From positions 1 through 9,663 of the forward strand of contig JAITUX010000005.1 in NCBI GenBank assembly GCA_031286085.1: a stretch of DNA of 9,663 nt. Reading direction: 5' to 3'. The notes beneath the pieces are model-generated. The model had not been told where the DNA came from. It ran no database searches and saw only the letters and a program-made list of their open reading frames with translations. The position numbers were made by a program, and so were the translations under genes. Positions within the stretch are counted from its first letter, which is position 1; every line of letters begins with the position of its first letter. Positions 1 to 6,347 of this stretch are shown here, one piece after another. This DNA comes from Candidatus Adiutrix sp. (GTDB taxonomy: Bacteria > Desulfobacterota > Desulfarculia > Adiutricales > Adiutricaceae).

Positions 1-118
<118 letters not shown>

Positions 119-195
119 CACTGGAACACCAGAGGATCGTCAGACAGGGCCGGCCAAGGCCGCGGACAACGGGCCGGGACGGCTGAAAAGGGTGG

Positions 196-510
196 ATGAT
201 GCTGAACAACCAAAAGATACGGATTCGGCTGCGGGCCTACGACCACAAGCTCCTTGACCGCTCGGCCCAGGAAATAGTCGAGACCGCCAAAAGGACGGGA
301 GCCCGGGTGGCCGGGCCGGTGCCCCTGCCGACCACCATCAGCCGCACCTGCGTCCTTCGGTCGCCCCATGTGGACAAAAAGTCCCGGGAGCACTTTGAAG
401 TGCGGACGCACAAGCGCCTCCTGGACATTCTCGACCCCACCCAGCAGACTGTGGACGCCCTCATGAAGCTGGACCTTTCGGCCGGGGTAGACGTGGAGAT
501 CAAGCTGTGA
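196..510 (+). CDS. rpsJ: 30S ribosomal protein S10
   Basis: S10 of the 30S head; in many bacteria it also serves as NusE in transcription antitermination. The product is 104 residues, the usual family length, with the typical start [16 protein letters not shown], the central GPVPLPT loop that inserts into the head, and the C-terminal [12 protein letters not shown]. Two ATG codons stand in tandem at 196 and 199. The purine run AAAAGGG at 186-192 is better spaced for the second, so the real start may be 199 (103 residues). It is the first gene after tuf, 77 bases downstream. Its stop TGA overlaps the GTG start of rplC in GTGA, so translation of the two is probably coupled. Confidence 0.98.
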   Translation: MMLNNQKIRIRLRAYDHKLLDRSAQEIVETAKRTGARVAGPVPLPTTISRTCVLRSPHVDKKSREHFEVRTHKRLLDILDPTQQTVDALMKLDLSAGVDVEIKL

Positions 511-1133
511 CGACCGCCAAAGGGCTCATCGGGAAAAAACTGGGCATGACCCGCCTCTTCCTCCGGGAAGGGGTGGCCGTGCCGGTGACGGTGATTGAGG
601 CCGGGCCGGCCGCCGTGGTCCAGGTCAAGACCAGGGCCGCCGACGGCTACGAGGCCGTGCAGCTGGGTTTCGGGCCCAAGGATGAGAAGCACTCGTCCAA
701 GCCCGAGCGGGGCCACGCCGCCCGGGCCGGGGCCGCCGGGTTCAAGCTGCTCCGGGAATTCAGCCTTTCCGGGGAGGCCGGGCCGGCCCCGGGCGAACAG
801 GTGACCTTGGCCGTCTTCGCCCCCGGCGAAAAGATTTCAGTCACCGGCACCAGCAAGGGCAAGGGTTTTGCCGGGGTCATGAAGCGCCACGGCTTCCACG
901 GCGGAAGGGCCACCCACGGCTGCCTGACCCCCCGGGGCCCCGGCTCCATCGGCTGCGCCGCCGACCCCAGCCGGGTCTTCCCCGGCCGCCGCATGGCCGG
1001 GCACGCCGGGCACCGCCGGACCACGGTCAAGAACCTGACGGTGGTTGACGTCCGGCCGGAATACGGCGTCATCCTCCTGCGCGGCGCGGTGCCGGGCCCC
1101 AACGGGGGCCTGGTGCTCCTGAAGAAGAACTGA
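507..1133 (+). CDS. rplC: 50S ribosomal protein L3
   Basis: L3 is an early-assembly 50S protein whose long loop reaches towards the peptidyl transferase centre. The product is 208 residues, as expected. It begins [18 protein letters not shown], has the [15 protein letters not shown] segment at about 115-130, PGSIG at 145-149 and AGHAG near 164. The start is GTG 507, preceded by GGAG at 495-498 and overlapping the rpsJ stop, which implies translational coupling. The glutamine that PrmB methylates in E. coli (Q150, six residues after the start of GSIG) is alanine here, as in many non-gammaproteobacteria. The residues just before PGSIG read LTPRG where HRx is commonly seen; the identification is not affected. 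Confidence 0.98.
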   Translation: MTTAKGLIGKKLGMTRLFLREGVAVPVTVIEAGPAAVVQVKTRAADGYEAVQLGFGPKDEKHSSKPERGHAARAGAAGFKLLREFSLSGEAGPAPGEQVTLAVFAPGEKISVTGTSKGKGFAGVMKRHGFHGGRATHGCLTPRGPGSIGCAADPSRVFPGRRMAGHAGHRRTTVKNLTVVDVRPEYGVILLRGAVPGPNGGLVLLKKN

Positions 1134-1160
1134 GCCCGGGCCGGCCTCAAGGAGAGTGCG

Positions 1161-1781
1161 ATGATAGTCAACGTGGTCAACTTGAAGAACGAGACGGTGG
1201 GTCAGGTGGACCTGCCGGACCTGATCTACAACGTGGAGCTTCGGCCCCACCTGGTCCATGAAGTGGTGACCGCCCAGCTCAATTCCCGCCGGGCCGGCAC
1301 GGCCTCGACCAAGACCCGGGGCGACCTGACCTATTCCACCCGCAAGCCCTACCGCCAGAAGGGCACGGGCCGGGCCAGGGGCGGCTCCCGCCGTTCCCCC
1401 CTCTGGCGCCACGGCGGAACCATCTTCGGCCCCCACCCCCGGGATTATGCCCAGCGGCCGCCGGCCGCGGTGCGCCGCGCCGCCCTGAAGACCGTTTTGA
1501 CCTCCAAGCTCAAGAGCAGCCGGCTTCTGGTCCTGGACGCCCTGGAACTGGACGGGGCCAAGACCAGGCTCATGGCCGCGGCCATCAAGGGCCTGGGCCT
1601 AAGACAGGCCCTCGTGGTCACCCCGGGCCCCGACGAGACCCTGGAACGCTCGGCCCGGAACCTGCCGGACTGCCGCATCCTCCGGGTGGCCGGCCTGAAC
1701 TGCTACGACCTTTTGAAGCACGCCAACCTGGTGATTCTTAAAGACAGCCTGCCCGGCATTGAAGCGAGGTTGATGAAATGA
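1161..1781 (+). CDS. rplD: 50S ribosomal protein L4
   Basis: L4 binds 23S rRNA domain I and sends an extended loop to the peptide exit tunnel; in E. coli it also represses its own operon. The product is 206 residues. The loop is seen at residues 50-100: KTRGDLTYSTRKPYRQKGTGRA and RSPLWRHGG, then FGPHPRDY, all classic L4 signatures. The start is ATG 1161 with GGAGAG at 1151-1156. The stop TGA overlaps the ATG of rplW in ATGA. The E. coli type L4-responsive leader upstream of rpsJ is not evident here, because only 77 bases separate tuf and rpsJ. Regulation by L4 in this organism is therefore unknown. Confidence 0.98.
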   Translation: MIVNVVNLKNETVGQVDLPDLIYNVELRPHLVHEVVTAQLNSRRAGTASTKTRGDLTYSTRKPYRQKGTGRARGGSRRSPLWRHGGTIFGPHPRDYAQRPPAAVRRAALKTVLTSKLKSSRLLVLDALELDGAKTRLMAAAIKGLGLRQALVVTPGPDETLERSARNLPDCRILRVAGLNCYDLLKHANLVILKDSLPGIEARLMK

Positions 1782-2071
1782 CGAGGCCCGTCCACGAAAT
1801 CATCATCCGGCCCCTGGTGACCGAAAAAGGCATGCTGGCCCGGGAGAACCACAACCAGTTCCTCTTCAAGGTCAACCCCGCCGCCACCAAGCCGGAGATA
1901 GCCCGGGCGGTGGAGAAGGCCTTTTCGGTCAAGGTCGTCGAGGTCCGGACGGTCAACGTCCTGGGCAAGAAGAAGCGCCGGGGCCGCCTGGTCGGCCGGC
2001 GGCCGGACTGGAAGAAGGCCATAGTCCGCCTGGCGGCCGGCGACAACATCAAGTATTTTGAAAGCACTTAA
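1778..2071 (+). CDS. rplW: 50S ribosomal protein L23
   Basis: L23 sits at the exit of the peptide tunnel and is the docking site of trigger factor and SRP. The product is 97 residues, typical of the family. The beginning (HEIIIRPLVTEKG) and the motif NQFLFKVNPAATKPEIARAVE at about residues 26-46 are characteristic, followed by the FSVKVVEVRTVNVLGKKKR strand-loop that contacts 23S rRNA. The start ATG 1778 overlaps the rplD stop by four bases (ATGA), so it is probably translated by ribosomes finishing rplD; no strong independent ribosome binding site is seen apart from the purine-rich GAAGCGAGG at 1761-1769. rplB follows after 24 bases. Confidence 0.98.
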   Translation: MTRPVHEIIIRPLVTEKGMLARENHNQFLFKVNPAATKPEIARAVEKAFSVKVVEVRTVNVLGKKKRRGRLVGRRPDWKKAIVRLAAGDNIKYFEST

Positions 2072-2095
2072 AGTCCAAGGAAGGTATTTAGTTCC

Positions 2096-2926
2096 ATGGC
2101 CATCAAGGAAGTGAAGCCGACCTCGCCCGGCCGGCGGACCCAGACCTATTCCACCTTCGAGGAGCTCACCCGGGCCACCCCGGAAAAGAGCCTCCTGGCG
2201 CCTTTGCCCGGGACCGGCGGCCGCAACAACCTGGGCCGCATCACGACCCGCTTCCGCGGCGGCGGCCACAAGCGGCGCTACCGCCTCATCGACTTCAAGC
2301 GCAACAAGGACGGCATCCCGGCCAAGGTCTTTTCCATTGAATACGACCCCAACCGGGGGGCGCGCATCGCCCTCTTGCACTACGTGGACGGCGAGAAGCG
2401 GTATATCCTGGCCCCCCAGAACCTCAAGGCGGGCGACAGCGTGGTCTCCGGGGAGACGGCCGACATAAAGCCGGGCAACGCCATGAGCCTCAAGGTGGTG
2501 CCCCTGGGCAGCCTGGTGCACAACGTGGAGATGAAGCCCGGCAAGGGCGGGCAGCTGGCCCGGGGGGCCGGGACCTACGCCCAGGTCATGGCCAAGGAAG
2601 GGGCCTACACCCTCCTTAAACTGCCCTCCGGGGAGACGCGGAAGGTCTTGTCCGCCTGCAAGGCCACCATCGGCCAGCTGGGCAACGCCGACCACAACAG
2701 CCTCTCCCTGGGCAAGGCCGGCCGGAGCCGCTGGCTGGGCCGCCGGCCCCATGTGCGGGGCGTGGCCATGAACCCGGTCGATCACCCCTTGGGCGGCGGC
2801 GAGGGCCGCAGCTCGGGCGGGCGTCACCCGGTCTCGCCCTGGGGCCTGCCGGCCAAGGGTTTCAAGACCCGCAAGAAGAGCAAACCTTCCGACAAGTTCA
2901 TTGTCAAGCGCCGCGGCAGCAAGTAG
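2096..2926 (+). CDS. rplB: 50S ribosomal protein L2
   Basis: L2 is needed for subunit association and for the peptidyl transferase centre. The product is 276 residues (E. coli 273). N-terminal [11 protein letters not shown], then [29 protein letters not shown] (residues 41-69), the SH3-like region with [33 protein letters not shown], and C-terminal MNPVDHP with GGGEGR. The histidine equivalent to E. coli His229 is kept as H230. The second histidine of the usual HPHGGG is leucine (L232, codon 2789-2791). I believe this is a lineage variant. The start ATG 2096 is preceded by AAGGAAGG at 2077-2084. Spacing to rpsS is 27 bases. Confidence 0.98.
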   Translation: MAIKEVKPTSPGRRTQTYSTFEELTRATPEKSLLAPLPGTGGRNNLGRITTRFRGGGHKRRYRLIDFKRNKDGIPAKVFSIEYDPNRGARIALLHYVDGEKRYILAPQNLKAGDSVVSGETADIKPGNAMSLKVVPLGSLVHNVEMKPGKGGQLARGAGTYAQVMAKEGAYTLLKLPSGETRKVLSACKATIGQLGNADHNSLSLGKAGRSRWLGRRPHVRGVAMNPVDHPLGGGEGRSSGGRHPVSPWGLPAKGFKTRKKSKPSDKFIVKRRGSK

Positions 2927-2953
2927 GCGGCGGCTTCGAGAGGAGAGGCGAAA

Positions 2954-3241
2954 ATGCCCCGCAGCGTGAAAAAGGGCCCCTTCGTGGACGACCATGTCCT
3001 GGCCAAGGTCACGGCCGCCGCCCAGGCCGGCGACCGCCGGGTGATAAAAACCTGGAGCCGGCGTTCCACCATCACCCCGGACATGGTCGGCCTGACCTTC
3101 GCCGTCCATAACGGCAAGAAATTCGTGCCGGTCTTCGTGACGGAGAACATGGTCGGGCACAAGCTGGGCGAATTTTCACCCACCCGCACTTTTTACAGCC
3201 ACGCGGCCGACAAGAAGGCCAAAAAAGTCGTCAAGAAATAA
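2954..3241 (+). CDS. rpsS: 30S ribosomal protein S19
   Basis: S19 binds 16S rRNA in the 30S head with S13 and lies near the A site. The product is 95 residues, slightly longer than the common 92-93. The N-terminus [18 protein letters not shown], the core [24 protein letters not shown] and the tail [18 protein letters not shown] are diagnostic. The final KKAKKVVKK is a lysine-rich tail, normal for the family. AGGAGAGG at 2941-2948 precedes ATG 2954 at good spacing. The stop TAA (3239-3241) is 11 bases ahead of the rplV start, and the bases around that stop (AAATAAAGGG) also provide the ribosome binding site of rplV. Confidence 0.98.
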   Translation: MPRSVKKGPFVDDHVLAKVTAAAQAGDRRVIKTWSRRSTITPDMVGLTFAVHNGKKFVPVFVTENMVGHKLGEFSPTRTFYSHAADKKAKKVVKK

Positions 3242-3252
3242 AGGGTGTCCCG

Positions 3253-3666
3253 ATGGCCAAATTACCGGAAAAAGGCGAAGGCCTGGCCAAATACAAGGAG
3301 GGGGAGCGTCCCCGCGACGAAGCCGTGGCCGTGGGCCGCTTCATCCGCGTGCCGCCCTCCAAGGTCCGCATCATGGCCCGCAACATCATGGGCCGGCCGG
3401 TGGGCCAGGCCGTCAACACCTTGACCTTCAGCCCGAACAAGACGGCCCAGGTGCTTCTGAAGGTGCTGAACTCCGCGGTGGCCAACGCCCAGACCAGCCG
3501 GCGCAGCGCCATAGGCGACATAGACGCCCTGGTCGTTTACCGGGTCTACGTGGACCAGGGGCCCAGCCTCAAGCGCTGGCATCCGCGCAGCCAGGGGCGG
3601 GCCAACGCCATATTGAAGCGCACCAGCCACATAACCGTGGTGGTCAAGGAAGCGGCCCGCCGCTAA
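3253..3666 (+). CDS. rplV: 50S ribosomal protein L22 with N-terminal extension
   Basis: L22 binds all domains of 23S rRNA and its long beta hairpin lines the exit tunnel. The product is 137 residues against about 110 usually. The conserved body starts near residue 28: PPSKVRIMARNI (34-45) and the tunnel hairpin with RWHPRSQGRANAILKRTSHITVVV (108-131). Alignment by eye on SxxKVR with E. coli L22 shows about 21 extra N-terminal residues, rich in K, E and G (MAKLPEKGEGLAKYKEGERP). The start ATG 3253 has AAAGGGTG seven or so bases upstream. The in-frame GTG codons near 3325 lack a suitably spaced site, so I keep the long form. A 100-base gap follows before rpsC, wider than is common. Confidence 0.95.
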   Translation: MAKLPEKGEGLAKYKEGERPRDEAVAVGRFIRVPPSKVRIMARNIMGRPVGQAVNTLTFSPNKTAQVLLKVLNSAVANAQTSRRSAIGDIDALVVYRVYVDQGPSLKRWHPRSQGRANAILKRTSHITVVVKEAARR

Positions 3667-3704
3667 GGGCGGGCGGACAAGTCAAACCGGGGGCCGCCGC
3701 CAGG

Positions 3705-3738
3705 GCCGGCCGCCAACGAAGGCCTAGCCCCGGCCGGC
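3705..3738 (+). other. GC hairpin in the rplV-rpsC gap
   Basis: GCCGGCCG at 3705-3712 is perfectly complementary to CGGCCGGC at 3731-3738, with an 18-base loop. It lies in a 100-base gap between rplV and rpsC (3667-3766), which otherwise has no reading frame resembling a gene. Each arm also contains a self-complementary GGCC, and such words are common in this GC-rich window, so the pairing may be chance. It ends 15 bases before the rpsC ribosome binding site. No T-run follows, so it is not a rho-independent terminator. Confidence 0.35.
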
Positions 3739-3766
3739 GGAAAGGGGCGCAACGGGAGGACAGGTT

Positions 3767-4465
3767 TTGGGCCAGAAAACTCACCCCACAGGTTTCCGTC
3801 TGGGCGTCATAAAGACGTGGAGTTCCCGCTGGTACGCCGGCCGCGATTTCGGCCAGCAGGTGGTGGAGGACCGCAGGATACGCGCCTTTGTCAAGAAGAA
3901 GCTGGAAGCCGCGGGGATCTCGCAGGTGGAAATCGAGCGGGCGGCCGCCAAGATCAAGCTGCGCATCCACACCGCCCGCCCCGGCATAGTCATCGGCAAG
4001 AAGGGCGCGGATATCGAGATCCTGCGCAAGGAGGTCGAAAGGCTGGTCAGCCGCGAGGTCGTTATCCATAGCGAGAACGGCCCCGAGAGGAAACCCCTTA
4101 AGCGGGAGGTTTTCATCGACATCCAGGAAGTCCGCAAGCCGGAGATCGCGGCCCAGCTGGTGGCCGAGGCCGTGGCCCAGCAGCTGCAGCGCCGGGTGGC
4201 CTTCCGCCGGGCCATGAAGAAATCCATCTCCCTGGCCTTGAAGTTCGGCGCCCTGGGCGTCAAGATCCACTGCGCCGGCCGCCTGGGCGGGGCGGAAATG
4301 GCCCGCCGGGAATGGTACCGCGAGGGCCGGGTGCCTCTCCACACCCTCCGGGCCGACGTGGATTACGGCTTTGCCGAGGCCCGGACCACCTACGGGGTCA
4401 TCGGCGTCAAGACCTGGATCTTCAAGGGCGAGATCCTGGACGCCAACACCCCGGAGGCCTTTTAG
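3767..4465 (+). CDS. rpsC: 30S ribosomal protein S3, TTG start, KH-domain insertion
   Basis: S3 lies in the 30S head at the mRNA entry channel. The product is 232 residues. It starts [17 protein letters not shown], so the start is fixed at TTG 3767, six bases after GGGAGGA (3754-3760). The type II KH domain has the loop GKKG at 77-80 after HTARPGIVI. The C-terminal domain has [34 protein letters not shown] and [18 protein letters not shown]. Between the helix ILRKEVERL (85-93) and the strand [14 protein letters not shown] (113-126) there are about 17 residues more than in E. coli or other S3 proteins I recall; the extra stretch includes [15 protein letters not shown]. The tail after GEIL is short (DANTPEAF). 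No frameshift is needed on either side. Confidence 0.97.
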   Translation: MGQKTHPTGFRLGVIKTWSSRWYAGRDFGQQVVEDRRIRAFVKKKLEAAGISQVEIERAAAKIKLRIHTARPGIVIGKKGADIEILRKEVERLVSREVVIHSENGPERKPLKREVFIDIQEVRKPEIAAQLVAEAVAQQLQRRVAFRRAMKKSISLALKFGALGVKIHCAGRLGGAEMARREWYREGRVPLHTLRADVDYGFAEARTTYGVIGVKTWIFKGEILDANTPEAF

Positions 4466-4504
4466 GCTTTACGAGCCGCCCTTGTCACCCACGCGCCCTG
4501 GCGG

Positions 4505-4521
4505 CGGCGGCGAGGCCGCCG
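4505..4521 (+). other. GC hairpin in the rpsC-rplP gap
   Basis: CGGCGGC at 4505-4511 pairs with GCCGCCG at 4515-4521 around a GAG loop, a compact 7-bp stem. It occupies the middle of the 79-base gap between rpsC and rplP (4466-4544) and ends about 10 bases before the rplP ribosome binding site AGGAG (4532-4536). A GGC repeat precedes it, so alternative registers are possible. No T-run follows. It could limit translation initiation or simply reflect base composition. Confidence 0.4.
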
Positions 4522-4544
4522 GCCAACAGGCAGGAGCCGGATAA

Positions 4545-4961
4545 ATGCTGTCCCCCAAAAGAACCAAGTACCGCAAGACGCAGAAGGGCCGCCGCGGCGG
4601 GCCCGCCAAGGGCGGAGCCCGGCTGGACTTCGGCCAGTTCGGCCTCCAGGCCCTCTCCCGGGGTTACATGACCGCCCAGCAGATCGAGGCGGCCCGTATC
4701 GCCATCAACCGCCACATCAAAAGGGGGGGCCAGGTCTGGATACGGGTCTTCCCCGACAAGCCGGTGTGCAAGAAGCCGGCCGAAACCCGCATGGGCAAGG
4801 GCAAGGGCGCGCCCGAGGGCTGGGTGGCGGTCGTCCGGCCGGGGCGGGTGATCTTCGAGCTGGACGGGGTCCAGGAGCCGGTGGCCCGCGAAGCCGTCCG
4901 CCTGGCGGCCAACAAGCTGCCCTTTTTGAGCCGATTCATCCTGCGGGGGGAGATATTGTGA
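4545..4961 (+). CDS. rplP: 50S ribosomal protein L16
   Basis: L16 helps position the A-site tRNA acceptor arm on the 50S subunit. The product is 138 residues (family 136-142). It begins [19 protein letters not shown], with FGQFGLQAL near 29-37, [23 protein letters not shown] at 51-73 and [22 protein letters not shown] at 81-102. The arginine hydroxylated by YcfD in E. coli corresponds to R82 in TRMGKGKG; whether it is modified here cannot be seen. The start ATG 4545 follows AGGAG at 4532-4536. The gene overlaps rpmC by four bases (GTGA), the classic L16/L29 junction. Confidence 0.98.
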   Translation: MLSPKRTKYRKTQKGRRGGPAKGGARLDFGQFGLQALSRGYMTAQQIEAARIAINRHIKRGGQVWIRVFPDKPVCKKPAETRMGKGKGAPEGWVAVVRPGRVIFELDGVQEPVAREAVRLAANKLPFLSRFILRGEIL

Positions 4962-5185
4962 AAAAGAAGGATTTGCGGGAGCTGCGGGACCTTTCGCCCG
5001 AGGAACTGGCCCGGCGGGAAGTGGAACTCCGCGAGGAGCTGTTCGTGCTCATGATGCGGCGGGGCGCCAGCCAGCTGGAGAACCCCAAGCGGCTCTGGGC
5101 CATCAGGAAGGACGTGGCCCGCATTTTGACCGTCCTGGGGGAAAAAAACAAAGGCGCCGCCGCGGCCGCGCCGAGTGAGGTCTGA
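4958..5185 (+). CDS. rpmC: 50S ribosomal protein L29
   Basis: L29 is a small two-helix protein next to L23 at the tunnel exit. The start is GTG 4958, overlapping the rplP stop, with GGGGGAG at 4946-4952 as ribosome binding site. This gives 75 residues, a little above the usual 60-70. The body [59 protein letters not shown] shows the two antiparallel helices and the typical QLENPxRLxxxRKDIARIxT signature. The last dozen residues ([13 protein letters not shown]) form an alanine-rich, probably disordered tail. Only two bases separate its stop from the GTG of rpsQ. Confidence 0.96.
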   Translation: MKKKDLRELRDLSPEELARREVELREELFVLMMRRGASQLENPKRLWAIRKDVARILTVLGEKNKGAAAAAPSEV

Positions 5186-5187
5186 AC

Positions 5188-5448
5188 GTGGAAGAGACCA
5201 GACGCTTAAACAAGGTCATGACCGGGGTGGTGGTTTCCGACAAGATGGACAAGACCGTGGTGGTCCTGGTCAACCGGCTGATCAAGCATCCCGTTTACAA
5301 GAAATACATCCGCCGCCGGGCCAAGTTCATGGCCCACGACGAGCAGAACAGCGCCCGCATGGGCGACACGGTGGAAATCATTGAATCCAGGCCCCTGTCC
5401 CGCTTCAAGCGCTGGCGCCTGACCCGCATACTGGAGCGCCGCGCCTAA
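5188..5448 (+). CDS. rpsQ: 30S ribosomal protein S17
   Basis: S17 is an OB-fold primary 16S rRNA binder of the 30S body. The product is 86 residues, within the usual 80-90. [32 protein letters not shown] (12-43) and [26 protein letters not shown] (46-71) are classic, ending [16 protein letters not shown]. The start is GTG 5188 with GTGAGG at 5175-5180 about seven bases upstream; starting later at the in-frame ATG would remove the conserved N-terminus. It is the last gene of the S10 operon in the E. coli division; here only 31 bases separate it from rplN, so the S10 and spc clusters appear to be one transcription unit. Confidence 0.97.
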   Translation: MEETRRLNKVMTGVVVSDKMDKTVVVLVNRLIKHPVYKKYIRRRAKFMAHDEQNSARMGDTVEIIESRPLSRFKRWRLTRILERRA

Positions 5449-5479
5449 AGGCTGGCCTTAAGATAGGGAGTTTTGAACC

Positions 5480-5848
5480 ATGATCCAGCCGGAAACCAGA
5501 TTGACCGTGGCCGACAATTCGGGCGCCAAGCAGCTTTACTGCATCAAGGTGCTGGGCGGCAGCCGCCGCCGCTACGCCTCCCTGGGCGACATCATAGTGG
5601 TCTCGGTCAAGGAGGCCCTGCCCGGCTCCAAGGTCAAGAAGGGCGACGTGATGAAGGCCGTGGTGGTGCGCTGCGCCAAGGAAGTGGGCCGGGTTGACGG
5701 TTCCTACATAAAGTTCGACGACAATTCCGCCGTCCTCATCAACAACGCCCGCGAACCCATCGGCACCCGCATTTTCGGCCCCGTGGCCCGGGAGCTTCGG
5801 GCCAAGCGCTTCATGAAGATCATCTCCCTGGCCCCGGAAGTCATCTGA
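5480..5848 (+). CDS. rplN: 50S ribosomal protein L14
   Basis: L14 lies at the subunit interface and takes part in bridges B5 and B8, contacting 16S rRNA and L19; it is also the site bound by the silencing factor RsfS. The product is exactly 122 residues, the standard length. [44 protein letters not shown], then [12 protein letters not shown], then [29 protein letters not shown] and the end [12 protein letters not shown] match the family throughout. The start ATG 5480 follows GGGAG at 5466-5470. It is the first gene of the spc part of the cluster; rplX follows after 27 bases. Confidence 0.98.
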   Translation: MIQPETRLTVADNSGAKQLYCIKVLGGSRRRYASLGDIIVVSVKEALPGSKVKKGDVMKAVVVRCAKEVGRVDGSYIKFDDNSAVLINNAREPIGTRIFGPVARELRAKRFMKIISLAPEVI

Positions 5849-5875
5849 AGGCCATAAGGGACAAGGTGTTTTGAA

Positions 5876-6223
5876 ATGACCGTCAAGTGCAAGATCAGGA
5901 AGGACGACCGCGTCGAGGTGCTCACCGGCCGCAGCCGGGGCAAGATAGGCAAGGTCAAGAAAGTCATGGCCGAGAAGAACCGGGTGCGGGTTCTGGTCGA
6001 GGGCGTCAACATGGTGGTCCGCCACTCCAAGGCCTCGGCCCCCGGGGCCCCGAGCGGCAAGATCGAGAAAGAGGCCCCCTTGCCCGTCTCCAACGTGGCC
6101 CTCCTGTGCCCCAAGTGCCATGAGGCCACCCGGGTCGGCCACGCCTTCGCGCCGCCGGCCGTGGGTTCGGGCAAGCCCCGCAAGGTGCGGGTCTGCCGGA
6201 AGTGCAAGGAACACATAGACTGA
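5876..6223 (+). CDS. rplX: 50S ribosomal protein L24, zinc-ribbon form
   Basis: L24 is an assembly initiator that binds the 5' end of 23S rRNA. The product is 115 residues. The KOW motif is at about 8-35 ([19 protein letters not shown]), followed by VNMVVRHSK. The C-terminal part carries two CxxC pairs, C78/C81 and C107/C110, in CPKC and CRKC, where E. coli has none. This is the four-cysteine form, expected to bind zinc. The stretch between the pairs ([16 protein letters not shown]) is a few residues longer than I remember in relatives. The start ATG 5876 follows AAGGTG at 5863-5868. A 124-base gap with two hairpins follows. Confidence 0.97.
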   Translation: MTVKCKIRKDDRVEVLTGRSRGKIGKVKKVMAEKNRVRVLVEGVNMVVRHSKASAPGAPSGKIEKEAPLPVSNVALLCPKCHEATRVGHAFAPPAVGSGKPRKVRVCRKCKEHID

Positions 6224-6225
6224 AC

Positions 6226-6271
6226 GCCGGCGTCCGGCGGGGTCCCCCAGGGGGCCCTGCCGGACGCCGGC
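6226..6271 (+). promoter_or_regulatory. Long stable RNA hairpin between rplX and rplE
   Basis: GCCGGCGTCCGGC at 6226-6238 is a perfect inverted repeat of GCCGGACGCCGGC at 6259-6271. The 20 bases between can continue the stem: GGGGTCCC (6239-6246) pairs with GGGGCCCT (6251-6258) with two G-U pairs, leaving the loop CCAG (6247-6250). The total is about 21 bp with a four-base loop. It begins three bases after the rplX stop and ends 76 bases before the rplE start. It is followed by CCGATTACGG with no T-run, so it is not a rho-independent terminator. In E. coli the S8 repressor site of the spc operon lies in this same interval, but that site has a bulged core not seen here. It may protect the upstream mRNA or attenuate expression; that is inference. 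Confidence 0.6.
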
Positions 6272-6311
6272 CCGATTACGGCCTTAAAGCTCATCGGCCG
6301 GGCCGAAGGAG

Positions 6312-6330
6312 CGCCCGCCACAGGCGGGCG
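6312..6330 (+). promoter_or_regulatory. Hairpin just upstream of the rplE ribosome binding site
   Basis: CGCCCGCC at 6312-6319 pairs perfectly with GGCGGGCG at 6323-6330 around the loop ACA, an 8-bp all-GC stem. It ends five bases before the rplE ribosome binding site GGGAG (6335-6339) and 17 bases before the ATG. Its position suggests it could influence access of ribosomes to rplE, the gene at which the spc operon is translationally controlled in E. coli. The sequence alone does not show which protein, if any, binds it. Confidence 0.5.
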
Positions 6331-6347
6331 GCGCGGGAGTTGAAACG

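Noticed and set aside
119..195. L4-responsive S10 leader or promoter between tuf and rpsJ
   Set aside because: The gap is only 77 bases and shows just a weak CTGG-AACA-CCAG pairing (121-132) and GC words; no -35/-10 pair and no E. coli-like leader structure is seen.
1703..3160. A 485-codon open frame on the - strand opposite rplW, rplB and rpsS
   Set aside because: GC-rich genes with G/C in third positions leave long stop-free antisense frames. Its composition (A, G, L, H, D rich, no recognisable domain) follows the codons of the + strand genes, which are certain.
4031..4140. Frameshift in rpsC as the cause of the extra KH residues
   Set aside because: The frame reads through without a stop and matches S3 on both sides, and the inserted residues themselves resemble a KH strand rather than out-of-frame sequence.
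4312..4671. A + strand frame bridging the rpsC end, the gap and the rplP start
   Set aside because: It is an alternative frame of rpsC and rplP, proline/arginine-rich, with no separate ribosome binding site. The gap part alone is too short for a supported gene.
5405..6214. A 269-codon - strand frame opposite rplN and rplX
   Set aside because: Same antisense shadow effect; both + strand genes match their families over full length.
6226..6271. Rho-independent terminator after rplX
   Set aside because: The stem is strong but is followed by CCGATTACGG rather than a T-run, and essential operon genes continue downstream.
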